Source of the DNA: Phycisphaerae bacterium | Lineage (GTDB): Bacteria > Planctomycetota > Phycisphaerae > Sedimentisphaerales > Anaerohalosphaeraceae | Assembly (NCBI GenBank): GCA_029858345.1 | Contig: JAOUFG010000008.1 | Location: 1-45,131, forward strand | Direction: 5' to 3' | Length of the DNA stretch: 45,131 nt | Notes under the pieces: generated by a model | Databases searched by the model: none | The model's input: the letters and a program-made list of their open reading frames with translations, nothing else | Told to the model about the DNA's origin: nothing | Position numbers and translations under genes: made by a program | In this document: positions 25,409 to 33,285 of the stretch, one piece after another | Layout of the letters: each line of letters starts with the position of its first letter | Numbering within the stretch: position 1 is the stretch's first letter

Positions 25409-26545
25409 ATGAAAAACAAAATGATGTATGTTGTGATGGGAGGCGCCATTTTGACGGCTGTAAATAGCACAATGGCAGCGGTATCGACTTTTGATGAAGA
25501 AGCATTGGATCCTGAGACGCACTGGGGTGGCGCTGGTACTGCGGTAACAGGTTTCATCAGCGGCGATGCCTATTTCCCGCACAACGCCGATGATTGGAGC
25601 TGGGAGGGCTTTGTGTATTCCAATATGACAGATACAACAACGCCTGGTTATATGAATCAGTTCAGTGCGATTACCGGGGGCGGTGTCGAGGACAGCAATA
25701 ATTTTGGTATTTGTGCAATTCCGCTGGATTGGATGACCGGAACTTATGATCCAATCCCTCAGTCGGTCTCGTTTGAAGAAAGCACTGAAGTGGCCGGGGC
25801 TTATTTTACCAATATCACTTTTCCTTATCTTTCCATGCGTGATGGCGACTTCTTTGCCAAAAAGTTTGGGGGCCCGGACGGTACCGATCCTGATTATTTC
25901 AGATTGATTATTACCGGTGTGGATTCATATGGGAATGAGACCGGCAGTGTTATTTTCTATCTGGCTGATTTCCGCGCCAGTAATGACAGCGAAGATTATA
26001 TCGTGGATCAGTGGACATGGGTTGATCTGTCACCGTTAGGGGCAGTAATCAGTCTTGAATTTACAATGGAGTCGTCGGATATGGGGGCTTTTGGGATCAA
26101 CACGCCGACTTATTTCGGGATCGATAACCTGACCACCGTTCCGAAACCGATTGATGTTGTAGTGGACATCAGGCCGGGTTCGCAAATCAATCCCGTAAGC
26201 ACCCGAAGCAATGGCTGTCTGCCAATAACGATTTCCGGAACGGAATCTTTCGATATTGAAAGCATCGACACCGACTTGCTTTGTCTGCAGGGCGTTGCAT
26301 GTTTACGAAGCTTCAAAGTAGACGTTTCTGCTCCAACCCCTGAATCAGAGAGTACACAGCCGACAACGCTCGGCGGAGATGGTTACGAAGACCTGGTTGC
26401 AGTATTTGATGTCCAGGAAATCATTGCGGCCTTAGGAGACGTTTCAGACGGCCAGGTATGGCAGTTGGCTCTGACCGGAACACTCAATGACGGCACCCCG
26501 ATTCAGGGCAGCGATGAAATTCTTATCAAAGGCAAGCATCGTTAA
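25409..26545 (+). CDS. Secreted DUF4465-like protein under B12 riboswitch control
   Basis: A 378-residue exported protein with a signal peptide (about 1-22, ending AVNSTMAA). Residues 25-245 match my memory of the DUF4465 family: WSWEGFVYSNMTDTTTPGYM, a tract around SNNFGICAIPLDW and the end MGAFGINTPTYFGIDNLTTV. Family members sit in B12-regulated surface loci of Bacteroidota, and, as I recall, the cobalamin-binding BtuH proteins belong to it. Residues 252-375 form a second domain starting VDIRPGSQINPVSTRS that recurs in planctomycete secreted proteins. No lipobox or membrane anchor is seen. GGAGGA precedes the ATG. The inferred role is cobalamin capture outside the cell. Confidence 0.7.
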   Translation: MKNKMMYVVMGGAILTAVNSTMAAVSTFDEEALDPETHWGGAGTAVTGFISGDAYFPHNADDWSWEGFVYSNMTDTTTPGYMNQFSAITGGGVEDSNNFGICAIPLDWMTGTYDPIPQSVSFEESTEVAGAYFTNITFPYLSMRDGDFFAKKFGGPDGTDPDYFRLIITGVDSYGNETGSVIFYLADFRASNDSEDYIVDQWTWVDLSPLGAVISLEFTMESSDMGAFGINTPTYFGIDNLTTVPKPIDVVVDIRPGSQINPVSTRSNGCLPITISGTESFDIESIDTDLLCLQGVACLRSFKVDVSAPTPESESTQPTTLGGDGYEDLVAVFDVQEIIAALGDVSDGQVWQLALTGTLNDGTPIQGSDEILIKGKHR

Positions 26546-26579
26546 GGGTTTTCAGAAATAGATCTCGAAACGATAAAGA

Positions 26580-27755
26580 ATGACGCGATCAGCTGTTAAT
26601 TTTGTTTTGATATTGATTGGCAGTTTGGTTCCGGTTGTCACGGCAGGCCCCTTTGCACCGGATGCCGGACAGCCCGGTTCGACGGCCATTCCGATTCCTG
26701 CTGACGTAAACGATGTATCTGTTTTTGTCGGATGGGTTGACGGGGTTGTTGTCGAGAGGGGGCTTAAGCAGATTGACGATCCCTCCCAAGGCTATGCTTC
26801 TCATGGAGTGCCGGATGATGCGCTGGGCTTTCCCGAAACGGCGCCCCAGTCGATTGACGGTGTTGTTTCATTAGGCGACGGCGGGATTGCTACGTTAACA
26901 TTCTCGAAACCGATTGCCGATGGGCCGGGATATGATTTTGCGATTTTCGAGAACGGCTTTACCGTGATTGCCCCCAATCAGATGTTTTTGGAACTGGCGT
27001 TTGTGGAAGTCAGCAGTGACGGCGTTCATTATGAACGCTTTTCCGCCATATCATTGACCCAGACCGAAAGCCAAATTCCAAACTTAGGGGCCATTGACAC
27101 AACGGATATTCATAATTTTGCGGGGAAATACCGCCGAGGATACGGCACCCCGTTTGACTTGGATGAAATTCGCGATGTTAACGACCTGGTTGATGTGACC
27201 GCAATCACCCATGTCCGTTTGGTGGATGTTGTCGGGACCTTACAGAGCCAATATGCCAGTTACGATGCTCTCGGTAACATTGTGAACGATCCCTGGAAGA
27301 CCAATTTTTCAACGGGCGGTTTCGATCTGGATGCGGTGGGAGTCATTCATGAAAAGACCCTGCTGGCCGATATCAACGGAGACGGCATTGTGAATCTGGT
27401 CGATTTTTCAGCTCTCAGTGCGGCTTGGCAGTCGGGTACGGAAAGCTCAAACTGGAATCATAAATGCGACCTGGATCCGTCTATTAATGATTTAATCAAC
27501 ATTGACGACGTGGTTGTTATGATGAACCAGTGGTTAATGACCGGAGTGTCCTTAGAAGCGGACATCAACGGTGACGGTATTGTGAATCTGGTTGACTATG
27601 CAGCTTTTAGTTTGGCTTGGCGGTCAGGCCCTGAAGATTCCGACTGGAACCTTAAATGTAATCTGGCGCCGTCGATTAATTATTTAATCAATATTCACGA
27701 TATGTTTGTTATGATGAGCCAGTGGTTAATGATGGAAACATGGTACACTGAATGA
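26580..27755 (+). CDS. Secreted protein with two dockerin-like repeats
   Basis: A 391-residue exported protein; signal peptide about 1-21 (LILIGSLVPVVTAG). Residues 25-255 form a domain I know only from surface proteins near B12 uptake genes (GHVPDDALGF-like SHGVPDDALGFPE, FAIFENGFTV, STGGFDLDAVGVIHE). Residues 264-325 and 328-389 are two copies of a dockerin-like, EF-hand module with calcium-loop motif DINGDGIVNLVD. The copies are 64 residues (192 bases) apart; the second copy has lost acidic residues in its second loop (NLAPSINYLINIHD). Dockerins bind cohesins, so the protein may be held on a surface scaffold. The gene starts 34 bases after the DUF4465-like gene and its stop overlaps the next start (ATGA). 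Confidence 0.72.
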   Translation: MTRSAVNFVLILIGSLVPVVTAGPFAPDAGQPGSTAIPIPADVNDVSVFVGWVDGVVVERGLKQIDDPSQGYASHGVPDDALGFPETAPQSIDGVVSLGDGGIATLTFSKPIADGPGYDFAIFENGFTVIAPNQMFLELAFVEVSSDGVHYERFSAISLTQTESQIPNLGAIDTTDIHNFAGKYRRGYGTPFDLDEIRDVNDLVDVTAITHVRLVDVVGTLQSQYASYDALGNIVNDPWKTNFSTGGFDLDAVGVIHEKTLLADINGDGIVNLVDFSALSAAWQSGTESSNWNHKCDLDPSINDLINIDDVVVMMNQWLMTGVSLEADINGDGIVNLVDYAAFSLAWRSGPEDSDWNLKCNLAPSINYLINIHDMFVMMSQWLMMETWYTE

Positions 27756-28585
27756 ACAAAAAGCATGGAAATGAGGTTGTTTACAAAACGCGGGCGTTTA
27801 CCCTGATCGAACTGTTGGTGGTCATCGGGATTATTGCGGTGCTGTTGGGTGTCATCGTTCCGTCGCTCGCCAAGGCAAAGGAGCAGTGCCGTGAGGTCAT
27901 CTGCCGCAGCAATCTGCGGCAGTTGGTGATGGCGAACCTGGGCTATGCCGCCGAGAACAACTCTGAGTTTGTCTTGGCTGCCCCGGATATTTTTACCAGT
28001 CAGAACTTAAAACGCTGGTTTGGCATGCGTGATGATCTGAACAGTTTTTTTGATTCTGCCCGCAGCCCACTGGCCGATTATATCGGGGACGGCGAGGTCA
28101 AGCAGTGTTTGAAGAAAGTCGATTTTCGAAACGGAGATCCATGGACCTGGAATTTCGAGCAGGGCTGCGGCGGCTACGGCTACAATATGACCTATATAGG
28201 TTCCCGCGTATGGGAAGAGTACACGTCTGACAATTGTACCCGTCCTACGCGAGAAAACGAGGTGGGGTCGCCCGTGTCGACAGCGATGTTTGCCGATGCG
28301 GCCATGACAAAATTAGATAGCGGACAACCTTATTATCTCGAATACTCCTTCATCGAGCCGTATTGTTTTGTTGTCAACGGAGAACCCGACGACAGTTGGG
28401 GGCGTCCCTCACCGTCCATTCACTTTCGCCATAACAAAAAAGCAAATATTGCCTGGTGCGATGGTCATGTCAACGCCGAAAAAATCGCTCCCGACGACAG
28501 CATCAATGTCTATGGCGTGTGTTCCTATGATATGCAGATCGGCTGGTTTGAGCCGTTGGACAATTCGCTTTTCGACTTGAAATAG
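27752..28585 (+). CDS. Prepilin-type N-terminal methylation domain protein
   Basis: A 277-residue pseudopilin-like protein. The N-terminal motif RAFTLIELLVVIGIIAVLLG fits cleavage before Phe and methylation of Phe by a type IV prepilin peptidase. The C-terminal HFRHNKKANIAWCDGHVNA is the H-X9-DG motif of the large planctomycete family of such proteins. Its function is unknown; many members are thought to be secreted or surface structural proteins linked to type II secretion. It overlaps the dockerin gene by four bases and so belongs to the riboswitch-controlled operon. Nothing in the sequence names a B12 role. Confidence 0.85.
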   Translation: MNKKHGNEVVYKTRAFTLIELLVVIGIIAVLLGVIVPSLAKAKEQCREVICRSNLRQLVMANLGYAAENNSEFVLAAPDIFTSQNLKRWFGMRDDLNSFFDSARSPLADYIGDGEVKQCLKKVDFRNGDPWTWNFEQGCGGYGYNMTYIGSRVWEEYTSDNCTRPTRENEVGSPVSTAMFADAAMTKLDSGQPYYLEYSFIEPYCFVVNGEPDDSWGRPSPSIHFRHNKKANIAWCDGHVNAEKIAPDDSINVYGVCSYDMQIGWFEPLDNSLFDLK

Positions 28586-28592
28586 GATTCTC

Positions 28593-29267
28593 ATGACCCC
28601 AAAAGAACCCATCATTTTCTGTTTCAGCAGCGGCAAGGACAGTTCCATCGCCATCCATACAATACGCCAGCAGGGTAAATATGACATCGCCACGTTGCTG
28701 ACAACCATCACGAAAGATTATGACCGGACAAGCATGCACGGGATACGAACGTCGATTCTTGCCCGGCAGGCCGAATCGCTGGGCCTGCCGCTTGAAAAGG
28801 TCTTTATTACCAAAAAATCCACCAATGCCGATTACGAGCGTCAAATGCAAATAGTCCTGCAGAAATATTTCGACTGCGGCATCCGCAAAGTCGCTTTCGG
28901 CGACATCTTTCTCGAGGATCTCAAACAGTACCGCCAGAACCAGCTCGCCCGCGTCCAAATGGAAGCAATTTTCCCCATCTGGAAAATCGACACCACCAAA
29001 CTGGCTAATGACTTCATCGACGCCGGGTTCAAGGCCCGAGTCACCTGTGTGGATACCGATGTGCTCGATCAAACATTCGCTGGCAGAAGCTTCGACAGGC
29101 AGTTTCTGGCCGATCTTCCCGAAAGCATCGACCCCTGTGGCGAAAATGGCGAGTTCCATTCCTTCGTCTATGACGGTCCGATCTTCAAAACCCCCATCGG
29201 CCACGAACCCGGCGAGACTGTCCTCCGCGATAACCGGTTCTGCTTCTGCGATATGATCCCCGCTTGA
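28593..29267 (+). CDS. Dph6-like PP-loop ATPase (diphthine-ammonia ligase family)
   Basis: A 224-residue cytoplasmic protein. The P-loop of PP-loop ATPases, FCFSSGKDSSIA (SSGKDS at about 12-17), is intact. The C-terminal motif DPCGENGEFHSFVYDGPIF is the hallmark of the Dph6/ATP_bind_4 family. In archaea and eukaryotes Dph6 makes the diphthamide amide; bacteria lack diphthamide on EF-G, so a different ATP-dependent amidation or ligation is likely. It starts seven bases after the pseudopilin gene and ends the riboswitch operon. An amidation step on a corrinoid or its precursor is a speculation from context only. Confidence 0.8.
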   Translation: MTPKEPIIFCFSSGKDSSIAIHTIRQQGKYDIATLLTTITKDYDRTSMHGIRTSILARQAESLGLPLEKVFITKKSTNADYERQMQIVLQKYFDCGIRKVAFGDIFLEDLKQYRQNQLARVQMEAIFPIWKIDTTKLANDFIDAGFKARVTCVDTDVLDQTFAGRSFDRQFLADLPESIDPCGENGEFHSFVYDGPIFKTPIGHEPGETVLRDNRFCFCDMIPA

Positions 29268-29275
29268 AAACAGAG

Positions 29276-29304
29276 GTTGTTTTTGACGGATTCTTTGTAT
29301 ATAA
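29276..29304 (+). promoter_or_regulatory. Likely comF promoter
   Basis: TTGTTT (29276-29281), a 17-base spacer and TATAAT (29299-29304). Predicted transcription start at about 29311, next to a GTG at 29312 in the comF frame. Confidence 0.5.
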
Positions 29305-29311
29305 TTGCTGT

Positions 29312-30070
29312 GTGAGTTTTCCAGGGTCAAATCATGTTTTCAGCACGGCAAAGACACTCTATCATGCGATGTGTCATTTGCTTTGGCCGGAGCGATGCCT
29401 CGTCTGCAAGGCAACTATACTGCCCGACGACGACCGGCTGTGCCGAACCTGCTGGCAGGAGTTGTCGGCGGCGGTTTCGGCGGATTACTGCCGTCGCTGC
29501 GGTCGCGATGTCAGTCCCTATGGAATCATTGCCGGTAAGTGCGGCCATTGTCAGGATCTGCAATATGAATACGACGGCGTCATCCGGGTGGGGCGGTATG
29601 AATCAACACTGCGGTCATTGACATTGTCGCTGAAGTTTGCCGAACGCACCGAATGGGCGGCGACGCTTTCCGGGATGCTGCGGCAGGCCGTGATGGCAAG
29701 CGGGATGCACGCGGCGTTCGATTACCTGGTGCCGGTTCCGCTGCATTGGAGACGCCGAGCCGGGCGGGGATTCAATCAGTCGCATCTGCTGGCCAGGGGC
29801 CTCAAACTGCCGTGGATTCCCGTTTCGACGGATCTGGTTCGCATCCGCAACACCGAACAGCAGTGGAACCTCAAACCGCCGCAGCGGCGGCGAAATGTAA
29901 AAGGCGCCTTCGCCGTTCGAAGGGGTCATCCGTTTGACGGAAAAACCATCGCCTTGGTGGACGACATCACCACCAGCGGGGCGACGCTGGAAGAATGCGC
30001 CAAGGTCCTCAAGCAGGCAGGCGCCCAAAAAGTCGTCGCCCTCGTCATCGCCGCCGCAAACCACGATTAA
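29312..30070 (+). CDS. comF: ComF family phosphoribosyltransferase-like protein
   Basis: About 252 residues. It has a zinc ribbon near the N-terminus (ERCLVCK ... RLCRTCW, then YCRRCG ... CGHCQ), a ComF core (YLVPVPLHWRRRAGRGFNQS) and the PRPP-binding motif TIALVDDITTSGATLEECAKVL. ComF is linked to DNA uptake and repair of gapped DNA; in planctomycetes its role is untested. The start is uncertain. The frame is open from TTG at 29264; GTG at 29312 fits a leaderless transcript from the promoter above; ATG at 29369 lacks a ribosome binding site. The window shows no other competence genes nearby. Confidence 0.8.
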   Translation: MSFPGSNHVFSTAKTLYHAMCHLLWPERCLVCKATILPDDDRLCRTCWQELSAAVSADYCRRCGRDVSPYGIIAGKCGHCQDLQYEYDGVIRVGRYESTLRSLTLSLKFAERTEWAATLSGMLRQAVMASGMHAAFDYLVPVPLHWRRRAGRGFNQSHLLARGLKLPWIPVSTDLVRIRNTEQQWNLKPPQRRRNVKGAFAVRRGHPFDGKTIALVDDITTSGATLEECAKVLKQAGAQKVVALVIAAANHD

Positions 30071-30085
30071 CAAGCGGTAATGCGC

Positions 30086-30114
30086 TTGACATTTCGCGGG
30101 CATCCTGATACTCT
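30086..30114 (+). promoter_or_regulatory. Likely lepA promoter
   Basis: TTGACA (30086-30091), a 17-base spacer and TACTCT (30109-30114). The first base of the transcript would fall on or next to the lepA ATG (30121), so the mRNA is probably leaderless. No ribosome binding site precedes the ATG. Confidence 0.5.
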
Positions 30115-30120
30115 CTCGCG

Positions 30121-31935
30121 ATGAAAACCGACCCTGTTCCAATTAAAAATATTCGCAATTTCTCGATTGTGGCTCATATCGACCACGGGAAGAGCACGCT
30201 GGCCGACCGTCTGATGGAGCGTACCGGTGCTATTACTGAACGTCAGATGAAAGAGCAGCTTCTGGATGATATGGATCTGGAACGCGAACGCGGTATCACC
30301 ATCAAGGCCTCTTCCGTGACGATGTACTACACTCACCAGGGTACCCAGTACATGCTCAACCTGATCGACACTCCCGGCCATGTGGATTTCCATTACGAGG
30401 TCTCCCGGTCGCTGGCCGCTTGTGAAGGGGCTTTGCTGGTGGTCGATGCCAGTCAGGGCGTTGAGGCCCAGACCGTTGCCAATACCTATCTGGCGGTCGA
30501 AAGCGGCTGTGAAATTCTGGGAGTCATTAACAAGATTGACCTGCCTGCTGCCCAGCCGGACCGGGTGATCGAGGAAACCGAGCATATCATCGGGATTACC
30601 GCTGAAGAATGTTTTCCCATCAGCGCCAAGACCGGCCAAGGCGTCAATGAGTTGCTGGAAGCGATAATCACCAAATTGCCAGCTCCGGAAGATAAGTCAG
30701 ACAAGCCCACCGCGGCGCTGATTTATGACAGCCACGCGGATGAATACCGCGGCGTGATTGTGTATGTACGTGTCTTTGAGGGCAAACTGACCAAACGCCA
30801 AAAAATCAGCTTCATGAGTTCCGGCAAGACGTACCTCATTACGGAACTTGGCAAGTTCACGCCGTATGCGACGCCGGTCGAGGAAATCGGAACCGGCGAG
30901 GTCGGCTATGTCATCGCCAACATCAAAAAGCTGGCCGATGTTACCATTGGCGATACGATCACGGATTTTACGGACCCAACAGACAAACCGCTGCCGGGCT
31001 ATCAGCCGCCGATGCAGATGGTGTTTTCCGATTTTTACCCCGGCGGCACGACCGATTACCCCAAACTGCGGGCGGCCTTTGAAAAGCTGGCCCTGAACGA
31101 TTCCAGTTTCAGCTTTACTCCGCAGAATTCGCCGGCATTGGGGTTCGGTTTTCGATGCGGCTTTTTAGGGCTTTTGCACATGGAAATCGTGCAGGAACGT
31201 CTGGAGCGTGAAAATGATGTCGATGTGCTGCAAACCGCCCCGACCGTCAGCTATGAAATCGTCACCACCGACGGCAAAGCCAAACGCATCGACTCGCCCA
31301 GTGAACTGCCGGATATGCAGAAAATCGACGAGATTCGCGAGCCGATTGTCAAGCTGGAGATCATCACGACCGCCGAAAGCATCGGGGGCGTCATGAAGCT
31401 GGCCGATGATCGCCGGTGCAAGCTGATTAAAACCGAATACCTCTCACCCACACGCGTGATGATGGAATATAAGGCCCCGCTGGCGGAAATCGTGTACGAT
31501 TTCTACGACCAGCTCAAGGGTATCAGCCATGGCTATGCGACCATGGATTATGAATTCCTGTCGTTTGAAAAGGATAAACTCGTCAAGATCGATTTTCTCG
31601 TCAACGGTACGCCGGTCGATGCGCTCAGCTTAATAGTGCATCGCTCCAAGGCCGAGCAGCGGGGCCGGCGTCTCCTGATTAAGCTGCGGCGGGCCATCCC
31701 GCGTCATCAGTTCGAAATTCCGCTGCAGGTGTGCATTGGCGGAAAGATCATCGCCCGCGAAACCATCAAATCCTACCGCAAAGACGTAACCGCCAAACTC
31801 TATGGTGGCGACGTAACCCGAAAAATGAAACTGCTGAAAAAGCAAAAAGAAGGCAAAAAACGCATGAAATCCATCGGCATGGTCAATATCCCACAGGAAG
31901 CGTTTATGTCAATTCTTGACACCAGCGAGGATTAA
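30121..31935 (+). CDS. lepA: Elongation factor 4 (LepA), GTPase
   Basis: A 604-residue translational GTPase that acts on ribosomes and supports translation fidelity and 30S assembly. The G1 motif is AHIDHGKST (18-26), then DMDLERERGITIKAS (G2), DTPGHVDFHYEV (G3) and NKIDLPAAQPD (G4). The end GMVNIPQEAFMSIL is the LepA-specific C-terminal tail. Length and all domains are normal, and no frameshift is seen. It has its own promoter and is followed directly by the three-armed repeat, which may end the transcript. The intergenic distance to comF is 50 bases. Confidence 0.96.
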   Translation: MKTDPVPIKNIRNFSIVAHIDHGKSTLADRLMERTGAITERQMKEQLLDDMDLERERGITIKASSVTMYYTHQGTQYMLNLIDTPGHVDFHYEVSRSLAACEGALLVVDASQGVEAQTVANTYLAVESGCEILGVINKIDLPAAQPDRVIEETEHIIGITAEECFPISAKTGQGVNELLEAIITKLPAPEDKSDKPTAALIYDSHADEYRGVIVYVRVFEGKLTKRQKISFMSSGKTYLITELGKFTPYATPVEEIGTGEVGYVIANIKKLADVTIGDTITDFTDPTDKPLPGYQPPMQMVFSDFYPGGTTDYPKLRAAFEKLALNDSSFSFTPQNSPALGFGFRCGFLGLLHMEIVQERLERENDVDVLQTAPTVSYEIVTTDGKAKRIDSPSELPDMQKIDEIREPIVKLEIITTAESIGGVMKLADDRRCKLIKTEYLSPTRVMMEYKAPLAEIVYDFYDQLKGISHGYATMDYEFLSFEKDKLVKIDFLVNGTPVDALSLIVHRSKAEQRGRRLLIKLRRAIPRHQFEIPLQVCIGGKIIARETIKSYRKDVTAKLYGGDVTRKMKLLKKQKEGKKRMKSIGMVNIPQEAFMSILDTSED

Positions 31936-31991
31936 CGTAAGAGTTCACACTTTAGTGTGCAGTGAAACAAGCTGAGGCTTGAACTCTTACG
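31936..31991. repeat. Three-armed palindromic element between lepA and kinase gene
   Basis: CGTAAGAGTTCA (31936-31947) and TGAACTCTTACG (31980-31991) are perfect 12-base complements. Within them CACACT/AGTGTG (31946-31959) and CAAGC/GCTTG (31968-31981) form two side hairpins, giving a three-way junction. It begins at the base after the lepA stop, and its right arm contains the stop codon (TAA on the minus strand) of the kinase gene. It resembles REP-type elements. Confidence 0.8.
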
Positions 31992-33285
31992 GGCTGATTG
32001 CGGTGAAGACTTCGGCTTCTTTTTCCACCATTTCCGGAGTGTATTTGGGCAGGAGGATTTTAAACACGGCGCCGCCGCCGGGGTTGTCTTCGATCCAAAT
32101 GCGTCCGCTGTGCAGTTGGATCAGGTCTCGGCAAATCGCTAATCCCAAACCGGTGCCATGCTTGCCGGGGCCAACATGTTTTTCGACCTGAACAAACCGG
32201 TCAAAGACCTTTTCTTTGTTATTGCCGTGGATGCCCGAGCCGTTGTCTCGAACATTTATCCCGATCCGATCGCCGCGTTCCTGGACTTCGATAGTGATTT
32301 TACCTGTTTTTTCGGGGACGAATTTGGTTGCGTTCTCAATTAAATTATTAATGATACGGGTGATTTTTTCATAATCCGCATTGATATAAAGCTTGTTTTC
32401 AGGCATAAGGCAATCAAGTTGGATATTTTTGGCGTCCGTGACGAAACGGATCATTTCGACGAGTTTGCAGATGGTTTCCTGGACGCAAAGAACCTCAGGG
32501 TAGAGCTCCATCTTGCTGACATCAAGCTTGGAGATATCCAGAAAGTCATTGATGAGGCTGGCCAGGCGTCCAATGGCTTCGTCCGCCATTTCGAGGTTAC
32601 ACAGCAATTTCGGCGGAACCTTGCCCATGACACCTGCCACGGCATTGGAGAGAATGTTCTTGAAGATTGTCAGGGGGGTTCGCAGTTCGTGAGAGACGGT
32701 CATCACGAATTCGCTTTTCAGGCGGTCGTGCTCTTGGAGATATGCATTGCTTTCTATCAGTTTCTGATTCTGCAAATGAAGCAGATAATCGGACTGCCAC
32801 TTGGCGGTCAGAGCCAGTGCGAATTGCCGGATTTCCTGGGAATGAATGGGTTTTTGCATATAAAGCAGCTTGTCTTCCGGTGGGATGCGGTGAGCGATTT
32901 CGCTGATATCAAAATCCGAGTAGCCCGTCATCATGACGATTTGGATATTAGGGTCCAGTTTTCGGATTTCCTCCGCGGCGAAAACACCGTCCGGGCCGGG
33001 AGGCATGCGAATGTCGATAAAGGCGACCGCAAAAGGTTCTTCTTTGGCAATGGCTTCACGGACTTTGTCTATTGCTTCATCACCCTGATGACAGCAACAG
33101 ACATCATAGACGGCAACGGGTTTTCGTTTTGTTTCGGGCTTGCTAAAAAGGCGGTTTTGCAGTTCGCTGAGTTCGGCGTTTCCACTTTGGGAAGGTGCCG
33201 CCAGGACCTTTTCCAGTTCTTCAAGAATCCGGGGCTCGTCATCCACCATCAGTATACGCCGGTTCAATTCTTTACTCAGATTCAT
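31987..33285 (-). CDS. Hybrid response-regulator and histidine kinase
   Basis: A 432-residue cytoplasmic signalling protein. An N-terminal receiver domain (about 10-160) has the phosphate-accepting Asp91 in FIDIRMPPGPDG and Lys145 in MQKP, with a 30-residue insertion after the first helix (around 28-57). A HisKA dimerisation domain follows with His199 in SHELRTPL, then an HATPase domain with NLIENATKFV, DNGSGIHG and GTGLGLAICRDLI. Its start overlaps the upstream kinase's stop by 14 bases, so the two probably form one phosphorelay. I chose ATG at 33285 for its AAAGG ribosome binding site. No output domain is present, so the target lies elsewhere. Confidence 0.85.
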   Translation of the reverse strand: MNLSKELNRRILMVDDEPRILEELEKVLAAPSQSGNAELSELQNRLFSKPETKRKPVAVYDVCCCHQGDEAIDKVREAIAKEEPFAVAFIDIRMPPGPDGVFAAEEIRKLDPNIQIVMMTGYSDFDISEIAHRIPPEDKLLYMQKPIHSQEIRQFALALTAKWQSDYLLHLQNQKLIESNAYLQEHDRLKSEFVMTVSHELRTPLTIFKNILSNAVAGVMGKVPPKLLCNLEMADEAIGRLASLINDFLDISKLDVSKMELYPEVLCVQETICKLVEMIRFVTDAKNIQLDCLMPENKLYINADYEKITRIINNLIENATKFVPEKTGKITIEVQERGDRIGINVRDNGSGIHGNNKEKVFDRFVQVEKHVGPGKHGTGLGLAICRDLIQLHSGRIWIEDNPGGGAVFKILLPKYTPEMVEKEAEVFTAISP

